Shown here one piece after another: positions 11,864-21,232 of a stretch of 64,000 bases of DNA. A program made the translations under genes and the position numbers. Under the pieces are notes generated by a model. The model saw only the letters and a list, made by a program, of their open reading frames with translations. It ran no database searches and was not told the origin of the DNA. This stretch comes from Diphasiastrum complanatum (lineage: Eukaryota > Streptophyta > Lycopodiopsida > Lycopodiales > Lycopodiaceae). The DNA lies in the NCBI GenBank assembly GCA_029204225.1, contig CM055102.1, positions 830,839 through 894,838 on the forward strand, read 5' to 3'. Numbering within the stretch: position 1 is the first letter of the stretch; each line of letters opens with the position of its first letter.

Positions 11864-12239
11864 GATCTTTTCCCTTGAAAAAAAAAAAACAAAAAGAGTT
11901 TTTAATATTATTTTATTCCTTTCCTTGTACATCTCGCCTATTGTTCACCTCGTTCCTTGTTTATACTGCATATCATTACTTATAAACATTCTATGCATTT
12001 TTTTTTCTTTCTTTCTTCTGTTCATACTCATGGGTCATGGGTGTTCTAGATCGACAACTGATAGGCTACACCTTAGGAAATCATTCTCACACTTCGGCCA
12101 CCTCATCTTTGTCTCACTGGTATCTCAGGGTAACCAACATTCCTGGAGATACACCTCTTTTATAAGAACTTCTACTCTGAGCCACAGTCCTATTTTCCTT
12201 GGAGTTTTTCACTTGCATCAAACATATCCATTTATGCAT
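11864..12239 (+). other. Non-coding gypsy tail
   Basis: Begins with an A-rich run just after the integrase stop (a possible polypurine tract, interrupted by one C) and becomes pyrimidine-rich. An open frame through it has no recognisable domain. It probably holds the 3' untranslated region and the start of an LTR, but I could not place an LTR boundary. Confidence 0.4.
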
Positions 12240-12665
12240 CATGAGATTTTTCTCAAATCTCAACCGAAGCGGTTCTGTCAGATCTCAACTGGAGCCTTCC
12301 TTCAGATCTCGATCGAAGAAGTTCCTTCAGATCTCAACCGACGCACTCCCTTCAGATCTTTACCGAAGCCTTCCTTCAGATCTCGACCGAAGCAGTTCTG
12401 TCAACTCTCGACCGGACCCTTCCTTTCAGATCTCGACTGAAGCGGTTCTTTCAGATCTCGATCGAAGTGGTTTAGTCAGATCTTGACCGGAGCCTTCCTT
12501 CAGATCTCGACCGAAGCAGTCCCTTCAGATCTCGACCGGAGCCTTCCTTTAGATCTCGACCGAAGCAGTTCCTTCAGATCTCATTAGAGCCTTCCTTCAA
12601 ATCTCGACCGAAGCAGTTCCTTCAGATCTCATTAGAGCCTTCCTTCAAATCTCGATCGGAGGACA
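12240..12665 (+). repeat. Tandem array 1 of ~26-bp AGATCTCGACCGAAGC repeats
   Basis: Roughly 16-17 imperfect copies of a 24-27-bp unit built on CAGATCTCGACCGAAGC plus a short pyrimidine-rich spacer. Neighbouring units alternate between ...GAAGCAGTTC and ...GGAGCCTTCC, giving a ~51-bp higher-order period. Many copies carry an AGATCT site. Frames reading through it are by-products of the repeat. Similar minisatellites are typical of the hypervariable untranslated regions of Tat/Ogre elements. Confidence 0.85.
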
Positions 12666-12689
12666 TACATTTGAATTTTATAAACCAAC

Positions 12690-13190
12690 ATGTCCCATCT
12701 CCCTTGCAACCAGACAATGGCAGCAATAAATGCCCTCTCATCGAAGCCATTCACACCTCAGCGAAGTGCAAAGCTAAAGTATTTTTTGGCGACGATCTGC
12801 GGCGATCTTTCTGCTCTTGACACCGATCCTGGCGCTCGACTATTCAATCCATCCGTCATCATCTTCACACCATCTCACCATCGTTATCACTCCCTTATGA
12901 GCGCCATCACCGAAACCTTCAACACAAACGTCGTCAATAGAATACCTTATATCTCAAGTTTCTCATGCTCTAGTCACACTATTGAACATCCTACAATCAC
13001 AATCACAAACCATACACCTTCAACCTGCTTCATCCCTGAAAGATACACATCCATAACATTAAAACCACTGTCAAACACCTCCACTTCCTCCTATTCCACT
13101 TGCCATCTCCTTAACTCGACCTCACTCTGTTCACCCACCTTTACTTCATCACCCACACCGCTCTACCCAGCACAACCATCTTCCACATAA
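12690..13190 (+). other. Open frame of unknown meaning
   Basis: A 166-codon frame rich in Ser, Thr and Pro with no domain I recognise. It lies between two repeat arrays and overlaps a primer-binding-site-like sequence at 12787. That overlap suggests the DNA is an untranslated part of a gypsy element rather than a gene. The C-T-rich composition makes chance openness likely. Confidence 0.2.
12787..12805 (+). promoter_or_regulatory. Possible Tat/Ogre-type primer-binding site
   Basis: TGGCGACGATCTGCGG preceded by a T run (ATTTTTTGGCGAC). Plant Athila/Tat elements commonly have T-rich sequence followed by TGGCG... at the primer site, complementary to Asp or Arg tRNA. If real, the LTR ends just before 12787 and the ORF starting at 15052 would be the ORF1 of the downstream element. 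The match is short and unproven. Confidence 0.3.
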
Positions 13191-13261
13191 CCCCCTTTCC
13201 AAACCCGTTCACACATCCCTTCCCCCACACTTTCTGAACCATTCTGCACTGCCACTTCCCA

Positions 13262-13545
13262 TCTCAACCGGAGCCCCCTCCTTTCAGATCTCAACCGATG
13301 CCACTCCATCAGATCTCAACCGGAGCCCAACCTTTTCCATCTCGACCAAAGTCCTCCTTTCAGATCTCAACCGGATCTCCCTCCTTTCAAATCTCAACCG
13401 ACGCCACTCCATCAGACCTCAACTGGAGCCCAACCTTTCCCATCTCGATCGAAGTCCTCCTTTCAGATTTCAACTGGAGCCCAGCCTTTCCCATCTCGAC
13501 CAAAGTCCTCCTTTCAGATCTCAACCGGAGCCCAACCTTTGCAAC
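13262..13545 (+). repeat. Tandem array 2 of the ~26-bp repeat
   Basis: About ten copies built on CAGATCTCAACCGGAGCCC with longer spacers (CTTTCCCATCTCGACC..., CACTCCATCAGA...). It is the same family as array 1, with higher-order arrangement closer to array 3 (14610-15015). It is separated from array 3 by a LINE fragment. Confidence 0.85.
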
Positions 13546-13559
13546 ACCTCCGGATCCAC

Positions 13560-13775
13560 AACCGCTAGCTGATCTAGTCTCAAGTCTGTACACGGAATCC
13601 CATCTGTATCCTGGAAAAATAGGTAATCCTCTCTCCTGACTCTCATGAGTCTCCATAAAGAGCAGCAAATCTCTGTCAGTGATGAAATCGATCAAGTCGC
13701 CAGCAATGGAGGATGAGTGTAAACCATCACAGTTCCATACTCCAATCCGGAGATGGTGTGGGTGGGGCCCCGGGG
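13560..13775 (-). pseudogene. LINE ORF2 endonuclease, N-terminal fragment
   Basis: On the minus strand, GVWNCDGL then DRDLLLFMETHE, PGYRWDSVYR and SGCGSGGVA. This is the start of an AP-like endonuclease of an L1-type LINE: the Asn of WN and the Glu of ETHE are catalytic-site residues, and SGRGSGGV is a family signature. Only about 70 residues remain before the frame runs into array 2, so most of the endonuclease and all of the reverse transcriptase are absent. It follows ORF1 at the expected place. Confidence 0.7.
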
Positions 13776-13803
13776 CACTCCCAAACCCGGGGACCCCAAA
13801 TCC

Positions 13804-14454
13804 CTAGCACTGGGAGCTGCTGGGTGCGCTGTCAAGAAAACGCACTCGTCCATCTCGATAAATGACTCGTCTGCCAGACTCATGGGCTGTCTGAAAGGCC
13901 TTACGCCTCTCCTCTACCTGGATATATGTGAGGTCGTCGTCCATGTAGATAGTGGTACCACGTAGCTTAGCTCTGCACCGCAAAGCATCTCGACGACTCT
14001 CGAGGGAGGTGAAACGAAGAATGAGTGTGGCTGCATCTCTAGTGGTCCTCCATGCGGTGTCTAACCCCTCTGTCCTGTGCCTGAGAGTGATGTCAAGAAA
14101 GCGTTTAGCTTCAGCCAATGCATCCTGTGTATCTAGAACTCCACGAACTCTAATATTGTGGGATTTTTGGTCTCGAGATTTCTCTTCCGAGATGGTGGCT
14201 GAGATAACTGAGGAGATGGGAGCGCTGGGTTTGGTGCCCTTTTTCAAAACTGATGCCCAGGAAAGGGCCTCTTCATGTTGCTTCTCAATCTTGGTTTCTA
14301 GCTCCCATAGCATGTTGGTGGTGGATTCTGAAGCTGCGGCCTGTTTGATTCCGATGGATTGTTCGAGTGAGGCAACCTTGGACTGCAATAGCTTCTTCTC
14401 GTTGACCAAAGAAGTAACCGTTCCTTTCAGCTGTGAAATTTCTGATCATCTAGT
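13804..14454 (-). pseudogene. LINE ORF1 fragment (RNA-binding, coiled coil)
   Basis: The open frame starts after a stop near 14452; the first Met is at 14409. The N-terminal part has heptad-like repeats (KLLQSKVASLEQSIG, then a Glu/Lys-rich stretch), as in LINE-1 ORF1 coiled coils. The C-terminal ~100 residues (IRVRGVLDTQDALAEAKRFL, TLILRFTSLESRRDALR, GTTIYMDDDLTYIQVEERRK, VIYRDGRVRFLD) resemble the L1 ORF1 RNA-binding and C-terminal domains. Together with the endonuclease start at 13775 this defines an antisense LINE piece inside the gypsy repeats. The 5' end of ORF1 is missing. The family call is by pattern, not by a search. Confidence 0.6.
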
Positions 14455-14609
14455 TGTCCTATAATCCATATATGATATTATCTCTTGTTCCCTAACATTG
14501 GAGAATCCATTTATTCGGATGACTGGCATGCCTATCAGATGGATACCACTAATCCACACCTGATCCTATGATCTAAGCAGAAGAATTAATGTGGTTAAAT
14601 ATTACATTC

Positions 14610-15015
14610 TAATCTTCAACCGAAGCCACTCCATCAGATTTCAACCGGAGACCAAACTTTCCCATCTTGACCGAAGTCCTCCTTTCAGATCTCAACCGAA
14701 GCCCAACCTTTCCCATCTCAACCGAAGTCCTCCTTTCAGATTTCAACCGGAGCCCAACCTTTTCCATCTTGACCAAAGTCCTCCTTTCAGATCTCAATCG
14801 GGGCCCAACCTTTCCCATCTCAACCGAAGCCACTCCATCAGATTTCAACCGGAGCCCAAACTTTTCCATCTTGACCAAAGTCCTCCTTTCAGATCTCAAC
14901 CGGAGCCCAACCTTTCCCATCTCAACCGAAGCCACTCCATCAGATTTCAACTGGAGCCCAACCCTTCACATATCAACTGACGGCCTTTCCACTGTCTCAG
15001 CTCTCAACCGAAGCA
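14610..15015 (+). repeat. Tandem array 3 of the ~26-bp repeat
   Basis: About 15 copies of the CAGATCTCAACCGGAGCCCAA / CCCATCTCAACCGAAG type. A higher-order unit of about 80-105 bp cycles through ACTTTCCCATC, CTCCTTTCAGAT and CACTCCATCAGAT spacers. It ends about 37 bp before the ATG at 15052. It is open in both directions because of repeat periodicity, and none of these frames is a gene. Confidence 0.85.
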
Positions 15016-15051
15016 GTTTTTCCATAACCCTCCTTCTTCCATTTTCCAACC

Positions 15052-15854
15052 ATGTCTTCCAACCCTAGTTCTAGTTCAGATGATCCCGAAGCAAACAAAC
15101 TCGACATCCAGCTGTGCAAGCTTGACCTTACAGAGATGAGAACCTGGTACCAGCAGGCGGAGTCCTTCTTCAAGGAAATCGAATTTTAGATCCCTGTCTT
15201 GACGGGTTATCAAAGCCCCTATCTGGTACACATGGCATATGCCAATTATCATACCACGACAAGATCATGTCAGATCATAGTTCCCCCTATCAGGAATTAT
15301 GTCTATAATGTATCCTTTGCGGTAGCTGACTTGCAACCTTATGATTTCCCACGAGGGCCAAACACTGTCACAAGGACACTTCAGAAGATAGAGCAAACGA
15401 CATATTTCAAATATATTGATCCCTCTGTCACCAACTGGAAGAACAAGGATGGGTACAGGTTCGAAGCAATCAACGACAAACAACTTCAAGTAGCATGTGC
15501 ATATCTCACCAGATGCACACAGAAGCCTCGAATGAAAGTGCTGAGGGTACCCATGTCCCTGTTTCACATGATGGCCGATTCACGATTGCATGCCCAAAAC
15601 CTCTATGATTGGGCACAGTTTGCTTCGAATTGTCTTCATGAGTGCATTAAGCACAAGCAGCCTATCACGATATTAGGATATTTGATGATAGATATCACTC
15701 TGCATCAAGTACAAAATGGGCCAAAGCTCCAACAACAACTGCAACTTGTGGACAAGGCATGGGATATTCCCATTGAACACAAGAAGCCCAAGCGTGCAAG
15801 GACAACTTCACCATCAGGGTCCCAGGCCAAACGAGTCAATACCAGAATCCTCCC
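15052..15854 (+). pseudogene. Gypsy-associated ORF1-like protein, first part
   Basis: Begins MSSNPSSSSDDPEANKLD; an in-frame TAG at 15187-15189 interrupts it, and it reads on as a folded-looking domain of about 190 residues (YQSPYLVHMAYANYH..., YDFPRGPNTVTRTL..., VLRVPMSLFHMMADSRLH, NLYDWAQFASNCLHE, LGYLMIDITLHQV). It then turns into a Lys/Arg-rich tail (KKPKRARTTSPSGSQAKR). Copia A interrupts it after 15854. Removing the element and one CTCCC copy restores the same reading frame at 21919, so the two parts were one ORF. The layout (downstream of repeats, upstream of a gag-like start near 23935) suits the extra ORF1 of Ogre/Tat elements. The fold vaguely resembles plant transposon proteins of unknown function. 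I cannot assign a biochemical role. Confidence 0.6.
15850..15854 (+). other. Target-site duplication of copia A copy 1 (left)
   Basis: CTCCC immediately before the LTR, repeated at 21914-21918 after the other LTR. A perfect 5-bp duplication, as expected for a copia integrase. It proves the insertion is intact end to end. Confidence 0.9.
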
Positions 15855-16536
15855 TGTAAAAATTACAGCAAATAAGGATCCTAAAACACTTGAAATGATG
15901 AGGAAAACAATAGATTATGATTTCATAAGATTAGCACAAGTTGAACCATCAAAATCCATCAAAAATCTATGCTTGAACCTCACTAAATGGCCCAAATCCT
16001 TGAAGAAGGCTTCACACGTGTGAAAGTACGGCCCCCCACAGTCTGAGTACTGTACACCAGACCTACATTCAATCCTATAATCATTAGTAATCACAAGTAC
16101 TCAAACAATTATGAACATAGAGAGCAATTGCACCATTATGAGAGAAAAAACATGAAATTGCTTGATTGATTTTGGTGAGATATCATCACCTATATATACA
16201 TGATCCATCACGGTTTTGGGCAGGTATGAGTAGCCCTAAACCTATCCCTAATGCTAATTTTTGTGGATCTTTCATCCCTACCAAGTTAGGGTTGGAATCT
16301 TGGAGATCTCTCAACAATGCAAAAATTACCAAAAATAGCTCCTATTTTTTCTCCCTTGTATCTAAGCATAATTTGGACTCATTCCAAAGGTTCTAACACT
16401 TAGGTCTACTTGAGAACATCCTTATGAATGGAATCCTATGCTATTTGGCACGTGTGACAAGCCACATCATGACCATCTAACTATTTACAAGTCATATTAC
16501 CAAAACTAGTCAAGCTAGAATTGTGAATTTTTAACA
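15855..16536 (-). repeat. 3' LTR of copia A copy 1
   Basis: Starts TGTAAAAATTACAGC and ends GAATTTTTAACA on the plus strand, i.e. TGTTAAAAATTC...TTTTTACA in element orientation. It contains the G-box palindrome at 16011-16024, a minus-strand TATA box near 16190-16198, and a second G-box half-site (GGCACGTGTGAC) near 16448 in U3. Confidence 0.95.
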
Positions 16537-16548
16537 CTCCTCCTCACT
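16537..16548 (-). other. Polypurine tract of copia A copy 1
   Basis: Minus strand AGTGAGGAGGAG directly before the 3' LTR, two bases after the polyprotein stop. This is the plus-strand primer for reverse transcription. Identical sequence is at 47263-47274 in copy 2. Confidence 0.85.
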
Positions 16549-16550
16549 AT

Positions 16551-19500
16551 CTAGCTTGGTTCAATCATTGCTTTACTAATCACTCCAAGTGATGATCTGA
16601 ACTTCATAAAAGGTGTCTTTTGAAGTGGTTTAGTAAGTAGGTCAGCTACACATTCATTACTTGGAACATGCTCCAAAGCAATCTCCTTGGCTTGCAACAT
16701 TTCTCTCACAAAGTGATGGCATATCTCAATGTGCTTAGATCTTGCATGGAAGATTGGGTTAGATGCAAGGTGTTGGACTGATATATTGTCATTGTAGATG
16801 ATTGGTGCCTCCTCTGAATCCATGATCTTTAGTTCCACCAATAATCTCTTGATCCAAAGTACCTCCTTTGTAGTGGTTGTCAAAGCTTTGTACTCGGCCT
16901 CGGTTGAAGATAGAGATATAGTTTCTTGCTTTTTTGAAAGCCATGAAACCACACCTTCTCCTATGAAAGTTGAATAGGCACTTGTTGATTTCCTATCCCT
17001 CTTGTCCCCTGCAAAATATGAATCACTAAATGCATGAAGGTTATCCAATGTACCCGAGATGTATCTTAGAATCCTCTTAGCCTTTTTCCAATGGATATTC
17101 AATGGCTTTTGCATGGATTGGCTCAACCTACATACACTAAAGCTAAGATCTGGTCTAGTTATAGTGATCCACATTAAGGAACCTATAATTTGCTTAAACA
17201 AAGTGATGTCCATGAAGGATCTTTCATCATCTTCATTTGGCACTTTTACATCTTGCTCCATTGGTGTGTCAACACTTTTGCATACTTCCATCTTAAACTT
17301 CTTCAAAAGACTTTGAGCATAGTTTACTTGACTTATAAAGATAAAATCAGACCCTCTAAGTACTTCTATGCCTAAGATGAAGTGAAGACACCCTAGATCT
17401 ACCATCTTGAATTCTAAGGATGGATCTATCTTGATTTTTTCAATACCATCAACACTATTTCCACTAATGATGATGTCATCTACATAAATGAGTAAAAGTA
17501 CAATACCAACATCATCAAATTTAATGTAAAGAGTGGGATCATAGTCACTTTGAACAAAAGAAAGTGAAATAAGATAGCAATGTAGTCTTGAATTCCAAGA
17601 TCTCGAGGCTTGCTTCAAGCCATAGATGCTTCTTTGGAGATGGCATACTTTGTTCTCCATTCCATGCTTGATGAACCCTTGTGGCTGCTCCATATAGATA
17701 TCCTCTTCCAGAAAACCATTCAAGAAAGCATTAGAGACATCCATTTGACATAGAATCCATCCAAAATGTGATGCAAGTGCAATGATTAGTCTTATTGTGA
17801 CCATCTTGGCCACGGGTGCAAAAGTTTCCTCATAGTCTATCCCTCTCTCTTGAGCATAACCTTTTGCAACTAATCTTGCTTTATGTTTGTTAACACTCCC
17901 ATTTGCATTCAACTTAAGCTTGAAGACCCACTTGCATCCTATTACATTCCTTTGAGGTCTCTCAACAAGCAACCAAGTTTCATTCTCAATCAAGGCATCA
18001 TACTCATCCAACATAGCTTTATACCATTCTTTGGAGTTCAATGCATCTTCAACATTAGATGGTTCTTCAAAACTAGATAAAGCATAAGAAGTGGATGAGA
18101 TACCCTCAACTTGCTGTCCTTTGCCTTGATATGTGAGCCTTGATGGCTTCACTTTTGCCCTTGAAGATCTCCTTGGTGTGATAGGTGGGTTTGGTGCTTG
18201 CTCCTCCATGAGCTCCTCCTCAAAACCAAGATCTTGCTCCTTGGCCATCTTCTTCTTGATTGTTGGAGCACTTGAGCCTTCTTCAAGCATATGCATATGA
18301 TGTTCATCAAAGATGACATCCCTTGAAACAACAAATTTGTTCAAGGATGGGAGATAGACTTTGTAGCCCTTGCTTGAGCTTGCATATCCAAGCATGATCC
18401 CTCTTGTGGAAGATGGATCCTCCTTGGTTCTTGTTTCCAATGGCACATGCACATAACATATACACCCAAAAACTTTCAAGTGATTAAGATTGGGTTTCTT
18501 TCCATACAACATCTCATAAGGAGTTTTGCCTTCAATGGCTTTGCAAGACACCCTATTCATCAAGTAGTTTGCACATACAAGAGACTCACCCCAAAAGGAT
18601 TTGGGCAAACAAGCATCTAATCTTAAAGCCTTAGAACATTCACATAATGTTCTATTCCTTCTTTCAGCAACTCCATTTTGTTGAGGCGTGTAAGGACAAG
18701 AAGTCTCTTTCTTGATCCCTTCCTCCTCACAAAAGGCCTTGAACTCATTGGAGATGAATTCTCCACCATTGTCACTTCTAAGAATCTTGATGCTATGATT
18801 ATGATGCTTTTCCACAAACAAGTTGAACTTTACAAAAGTATCAAATACTTGAGACTTGAAGGAAAGTAAGAACACCCAACAATATCTTGAGTAGTCATCA
18901 ATGAAGGTTAAAAACATGGATGAACCTCCATTAGATTTGGTGCTAGCAATGTGCACATCCGAGTGTATGAGTTCAAGAGGATGACATGACTTTGTGATGG
19001 AGTTAGGAAACACCTTCTTATGTGCCTTGGATAAGGCACAAGCTTCACAAACCTTGTCTTCCTTCCCAATAGACCTTGGTAGGCCTAAAGCATACTCCTC
19101 CTTGATCATAGCCTCCATGGAACCCGAGTTGACATGTCCAAGTCTTTTGTGCCATAAAGTAAAGGTAGATATCTTGCTCTTCTCGGCCAACATGACAACA
19201 TTAGTATCCAGAAATGCATCCAGCTTATAAAGTTTGCCAAGTCTAGTGCCCTTAGCCACTATCTTACCCTTCTTCTTGATGAAACATTCATTTGAAGCAA
19301 AGTCAACATTGAAACCATTGTCTACCATTTGGCCAACACTTAGTAGATTCTTTGTTATTGTAGGAATGTACAAAACACCTTCTATGTTGATCTTTTTGGA
19401 AGATTCTAAGCAAAGGAGAATGCTACCAACTCCTTCAATCTTACAAGCTTCATCATTTGCTGTATAGATAGACTTTATAGGTCCATCAGAAGATAAGAGA

Positions 19501-20003
19501 GAAGAGAAAAACTCCCTTTTACTAGTCATGTGTGAACTAGCACCCGAGTCAATCCACCAAGGATCTTCTCCTTTGAAGCTTGTTGAAGAAAATATGGACA
19601 TCATGAGAGAGTCCTCATGTGAACTCTCCTCCTCCTCCTCTTTGCTCATGTTGGCTTGGCTTTGATCTTGCTTCCTCTTGAAGCATTCCGAGGCATAATG
19701 CCCCATCTTCCTACAATAGTAGCACTTCGCCTTTGATTTGTCCTTCTTGACTTTGGTGGTTGATGGAGATGCCTTTGGGGGTCCTTCTTGATCCTCAAGC
19801 TTTGTAGACTTCTTGAATGTTGATCCTTTGCCTTTGGACTTGCCTTTGCCTTTGGTGAAGAGAGCTTGGTCATCTCCACCTTGGATGGAAAGCCTATCCA
19901 TCCTCTCTTGCATTTGGCTCCTTCTTGATTCCTCGGCCATGAGTGTGCCTTGGAGTTCTTCAAGTATGGGTAGCTTACCCATAATTGCATATCCCTGAAC
20001 CAA
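16551..20003 (-). CDS. Copia A gag(C-terminal)-pol polyprotein, 1150 codons
   Basis: One long open frame. Residues 94-107 are the nucleocapsid zinc knuckle CYYCRKMGHYASEC (intact CX2CX4HX4C). The aspartic protease DSGA is at 152-155. GAG-pre-integrase follows (LWHKRLGHVNSGS, CEACALSKAHKK). The integrase core has Asp in HSDVH, Asp in RSDNGGEF and Glu in NGVAERRNR. The RT has QMDVSNAFLNG and the catalytic YVDDIIISG, and RNase H ends the frame (TEAEYKAL, VPSNECVADLLTKPL). A 30-bp in-frame deletion removes ten residues just before the RNase H AFSDS motif. The true gag start lies upstream at 20421 but is out of frame because of a 68-bp deletion, so the listed Met is internal and normal translation would fail. 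Confidence 0.9.
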   Translation of the reverse strand: MVQGYAIMGKLPILEELQGTLMAEESRRSQMQERMDRLSIQGGDDQALFTKGKGKSKGKGSTFKKSTKLEDQEGPPKASPSTTKVKKDKSKAKCYYCRKMGHYASECFKRKQDQSQANMSKEEEEESSHEDSLMMSIFSSTSFKGEDPWWIDSGASSHMTSKREFFSSLLSSDGPIKSIYTANDEACKIEGVGSILLCLESSKKINIEGVLYIPTITKNLLSVGQMVDNGFNVDFASNECFIKKKGKIVAKGTRLGKLYKLDAFLDTNVVMLAEKSKISTFTLWHKRLGHVNSGSMEAMIKEEYALGLPRSIGKEDKVCEACALSKAHKKVFPNSITKSCHPLELIHSDVHIASTKSNGGSSMFLTFIDDYSRYCWVFLLSFKSQVFDTFVKFNLFVEKHHNHSIKILRSDNGGEFISNEFKAFCEEEGIKKETSCPYTPQQNGVAERRNRTLCECSKALRLDACLPKSFWGESLVCANYLMNRVSCKAIEGKTPYEMLYGKKPNLNHLKVFGCICYVHVPLETRTKEDPSSTRGIMLGYASSSKGYKVYLPSLNKFVVSRDVIFDEHHMHMLEEGSSAPTIKKKMAKEQDLGFEEELMEEQAPNPPITPRRSSRAKVKPSRLTYQGKGQQVEGISSTSYALSSFEEPSNVEDALNSKEWYKAMLDEYDALIENETWLLVERPQRNVIGCKWVFKLKLNANGSVNKHKARLVAKGYAQERGIDYEETFAPVAKMVTIRLIIALASHFGWILCQMDVSNAFLNGFLEEDIYMEQPQGFIKHGMENKVCHLQRSIYGLKQASRSWNSRLHCYLISLSFVQSDYDPTLYIKFDDVGIVLLLIYVDDIIISGNSVDGIEKIKIDPSLEFKMVDLGCLHFILGIEVLRGSDFIFISQVNYAQSLLKKFKMEVCKSVDTPMEQDVKVPNEDDERSFMDITLFKQIIGSLMWITITRPDLSFSVCRLSQSMQKPLNIHWKKAKRILRYISGTLDNLHAFSDSYFAGDKRDRKSTSAYSTFIGEGVVSWLSKKQETISLSSTEAEYKALTTTTKEVLWIKRLLVELKIMDSEEAPIIYNDNISVQHLASNPIFHARSKHIEICHHFVREMLQAKEIALEHVPSNECVADLLTKPLQKTPFMKFRSSLGVISKAMIEPS

Positions 20004-20013
20004 ATTGTCAAAT

Positions 20014-20421
20014 TCAAAGCTTGTTCAATTCCATTACTCTTAGGACAAAAGTATGTGCACTCTCTCCTTTCTTTTGATAGCTTCTATAGATTTGATTCTT
20101 CAAAGCTAACATTCTAGTTTGGTTCTTGGATTCATAGACCTTTTGCAAAGTCTCCCAAGCATCTTGAGCTGAAGTGCAATCTCCTACCTCTCTTAAGAGT
20201 TCATTTGCAACATTCATTTTTATGCAATGTAGTGCAACATTGCACCTCTTGATGTATTTGGCTTTTTCTTGAGGATGAATAGGTTCACCCTCCTTACAAT
20301 TTACAATTTCCATCAGATCTTGCATGATCATGATAGATTCCATTCTAACTTTCCATATGGAATAGTTAGTTTTGTTGAGCCTTTCATTAGTATCCAAAAG
20401 ATATGCATTTATAGATGCCAT
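20014..20421 (-). pseudogene. Copia A copy 1 gag N-terminus, frameshifted
   Basis: MASINAYLLDTNERLNKTNYSIW... through SAHTFVLRVMELNKL, then a stop. It matches residues 1-131 or so of the 981-codon frame of copy 2. Copy 2 shows 68 additional bases (about 50783-50850) encoding the ELAFIGEPIKDEELVQLILN region. Their loss here shifts the frame and separates gag from the rest of the polyprotein. Residues are of the UBN2/copia gag type, which packages element RNA into cytoplasmic particles. Confidence 0.9.
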
Positions 20422-21220
20422 CTAGTCTCCTAATCAAGGACTTGACACAAATGAAGGTTACTTCTATTGATTTGATTGAAGCTCTACCTTATCCCACTTC
20501 TTAGGGACCTGAAAAGATCAGTAATAGACTTCCTATAAAGATCTAAGAATGATCTCTAACAAAATCAAATCATAGAATACTAGAAACAATGCACTTGCTT
20601 GATTGAAGTAGACAATACTAGTAGAATTGCCCCTCTTTCTATAAAGAAAATTAAAGCTTCCAAATGATCTGATCAAGAGTGAATTTCAGCAACCTAATAT
20701 ACTTCCAAAATCACTTGTAAAAGATCTAAATGGAACTTAATGAGGATGCAACACAATCTACTATCCAATCACAAGCAAAAAATGATCAAAATTGATGAAA
20801 AATTGATCTAATTTGGTGCATAAGCCAAGCAATGGTTGGACTGAACCTAAATCACTTTAGGAGGTGTCTACTACACCTTAGAACAGCCTTGAAGAGTCCC
20901 CAAAACTCTGATCTTCCCTCTCCTTGAATGCTAGAAAGCCTCCTCTATGAAATCACCTCCAAAACTCGCTTAGAAATCAATGCTTGGAGCAAGCAAAACT
21001 TGCTATCTTGGTAATATGAATTGAATTAAACTTTGCCTCTGGTTTTAGACACCCAAACACCTGCAAATGAAGTCACACAACACCAATCTCCAATGTATTT
21101 GACTCACTTTGAGTTCTAGAATCAATACTAGATGCTAAGATCCAATCTACACAAGATTTAGATCAAAAATTGTGATCAAATTGAATGAAAACCAAGGATT
21201 TAGCTCATTTCAACCTTTAG
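20422..21220 (-). other. Leader (5' UTR) of copia A copy 1
   Basis: About 800 bp between primer site and gag ATG, non-coding on both strands, AT-rich, matching 51247-52043 in copy 2 closely. It should contain packaging signals, though none can be pinpointed by eye. Confidence 0.8.
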
Positions 21221-21232
21221 GCTCTGATACCA
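21221..21232 (-). promoter_or_regulatory. Primer-binding site, copia A copy 1
   Basis: Minus strand TGGTATCAGAGC, directly abutting the LTR end. Perfect complement of the 3' end of plant initiator-Met tRNA. Confidence 0.95.

Noticed and set aside
12240-12665. Regular spaced repeats resembling a CRISPR array
   Set aside because: Units abut with short, similar, pyrimidine-rich spacers that are themselves repeated. The setting is a plant gypsy element. This is a minisatellite.
13387-13695. Minus frame with KVGLRLRSERRTLVEMG repeats as a repeat protein
   Set aside because: The repeated peptide is the translation of the tandem DNA array. All three arrays are open in several frames for the same reason, as at 14609-14950 and 14591-14980.
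16166-16396. Small conserved ORF of 76 residues in copia A LTRs (also at 21543, 46925, 52367)
   Set aside because: It recurs only because the LTR is repeated. The start codons are not all ATG, copies vary, and it runs opposite to the element. No evidence of coding.
21221-21232. tRNA gene fragment
   Set aside because: The match is only the short stretch complementary to the tRNA 3' end, next to an LTR. It is a primer-binding site, as at 8555, 46410 and 38936.
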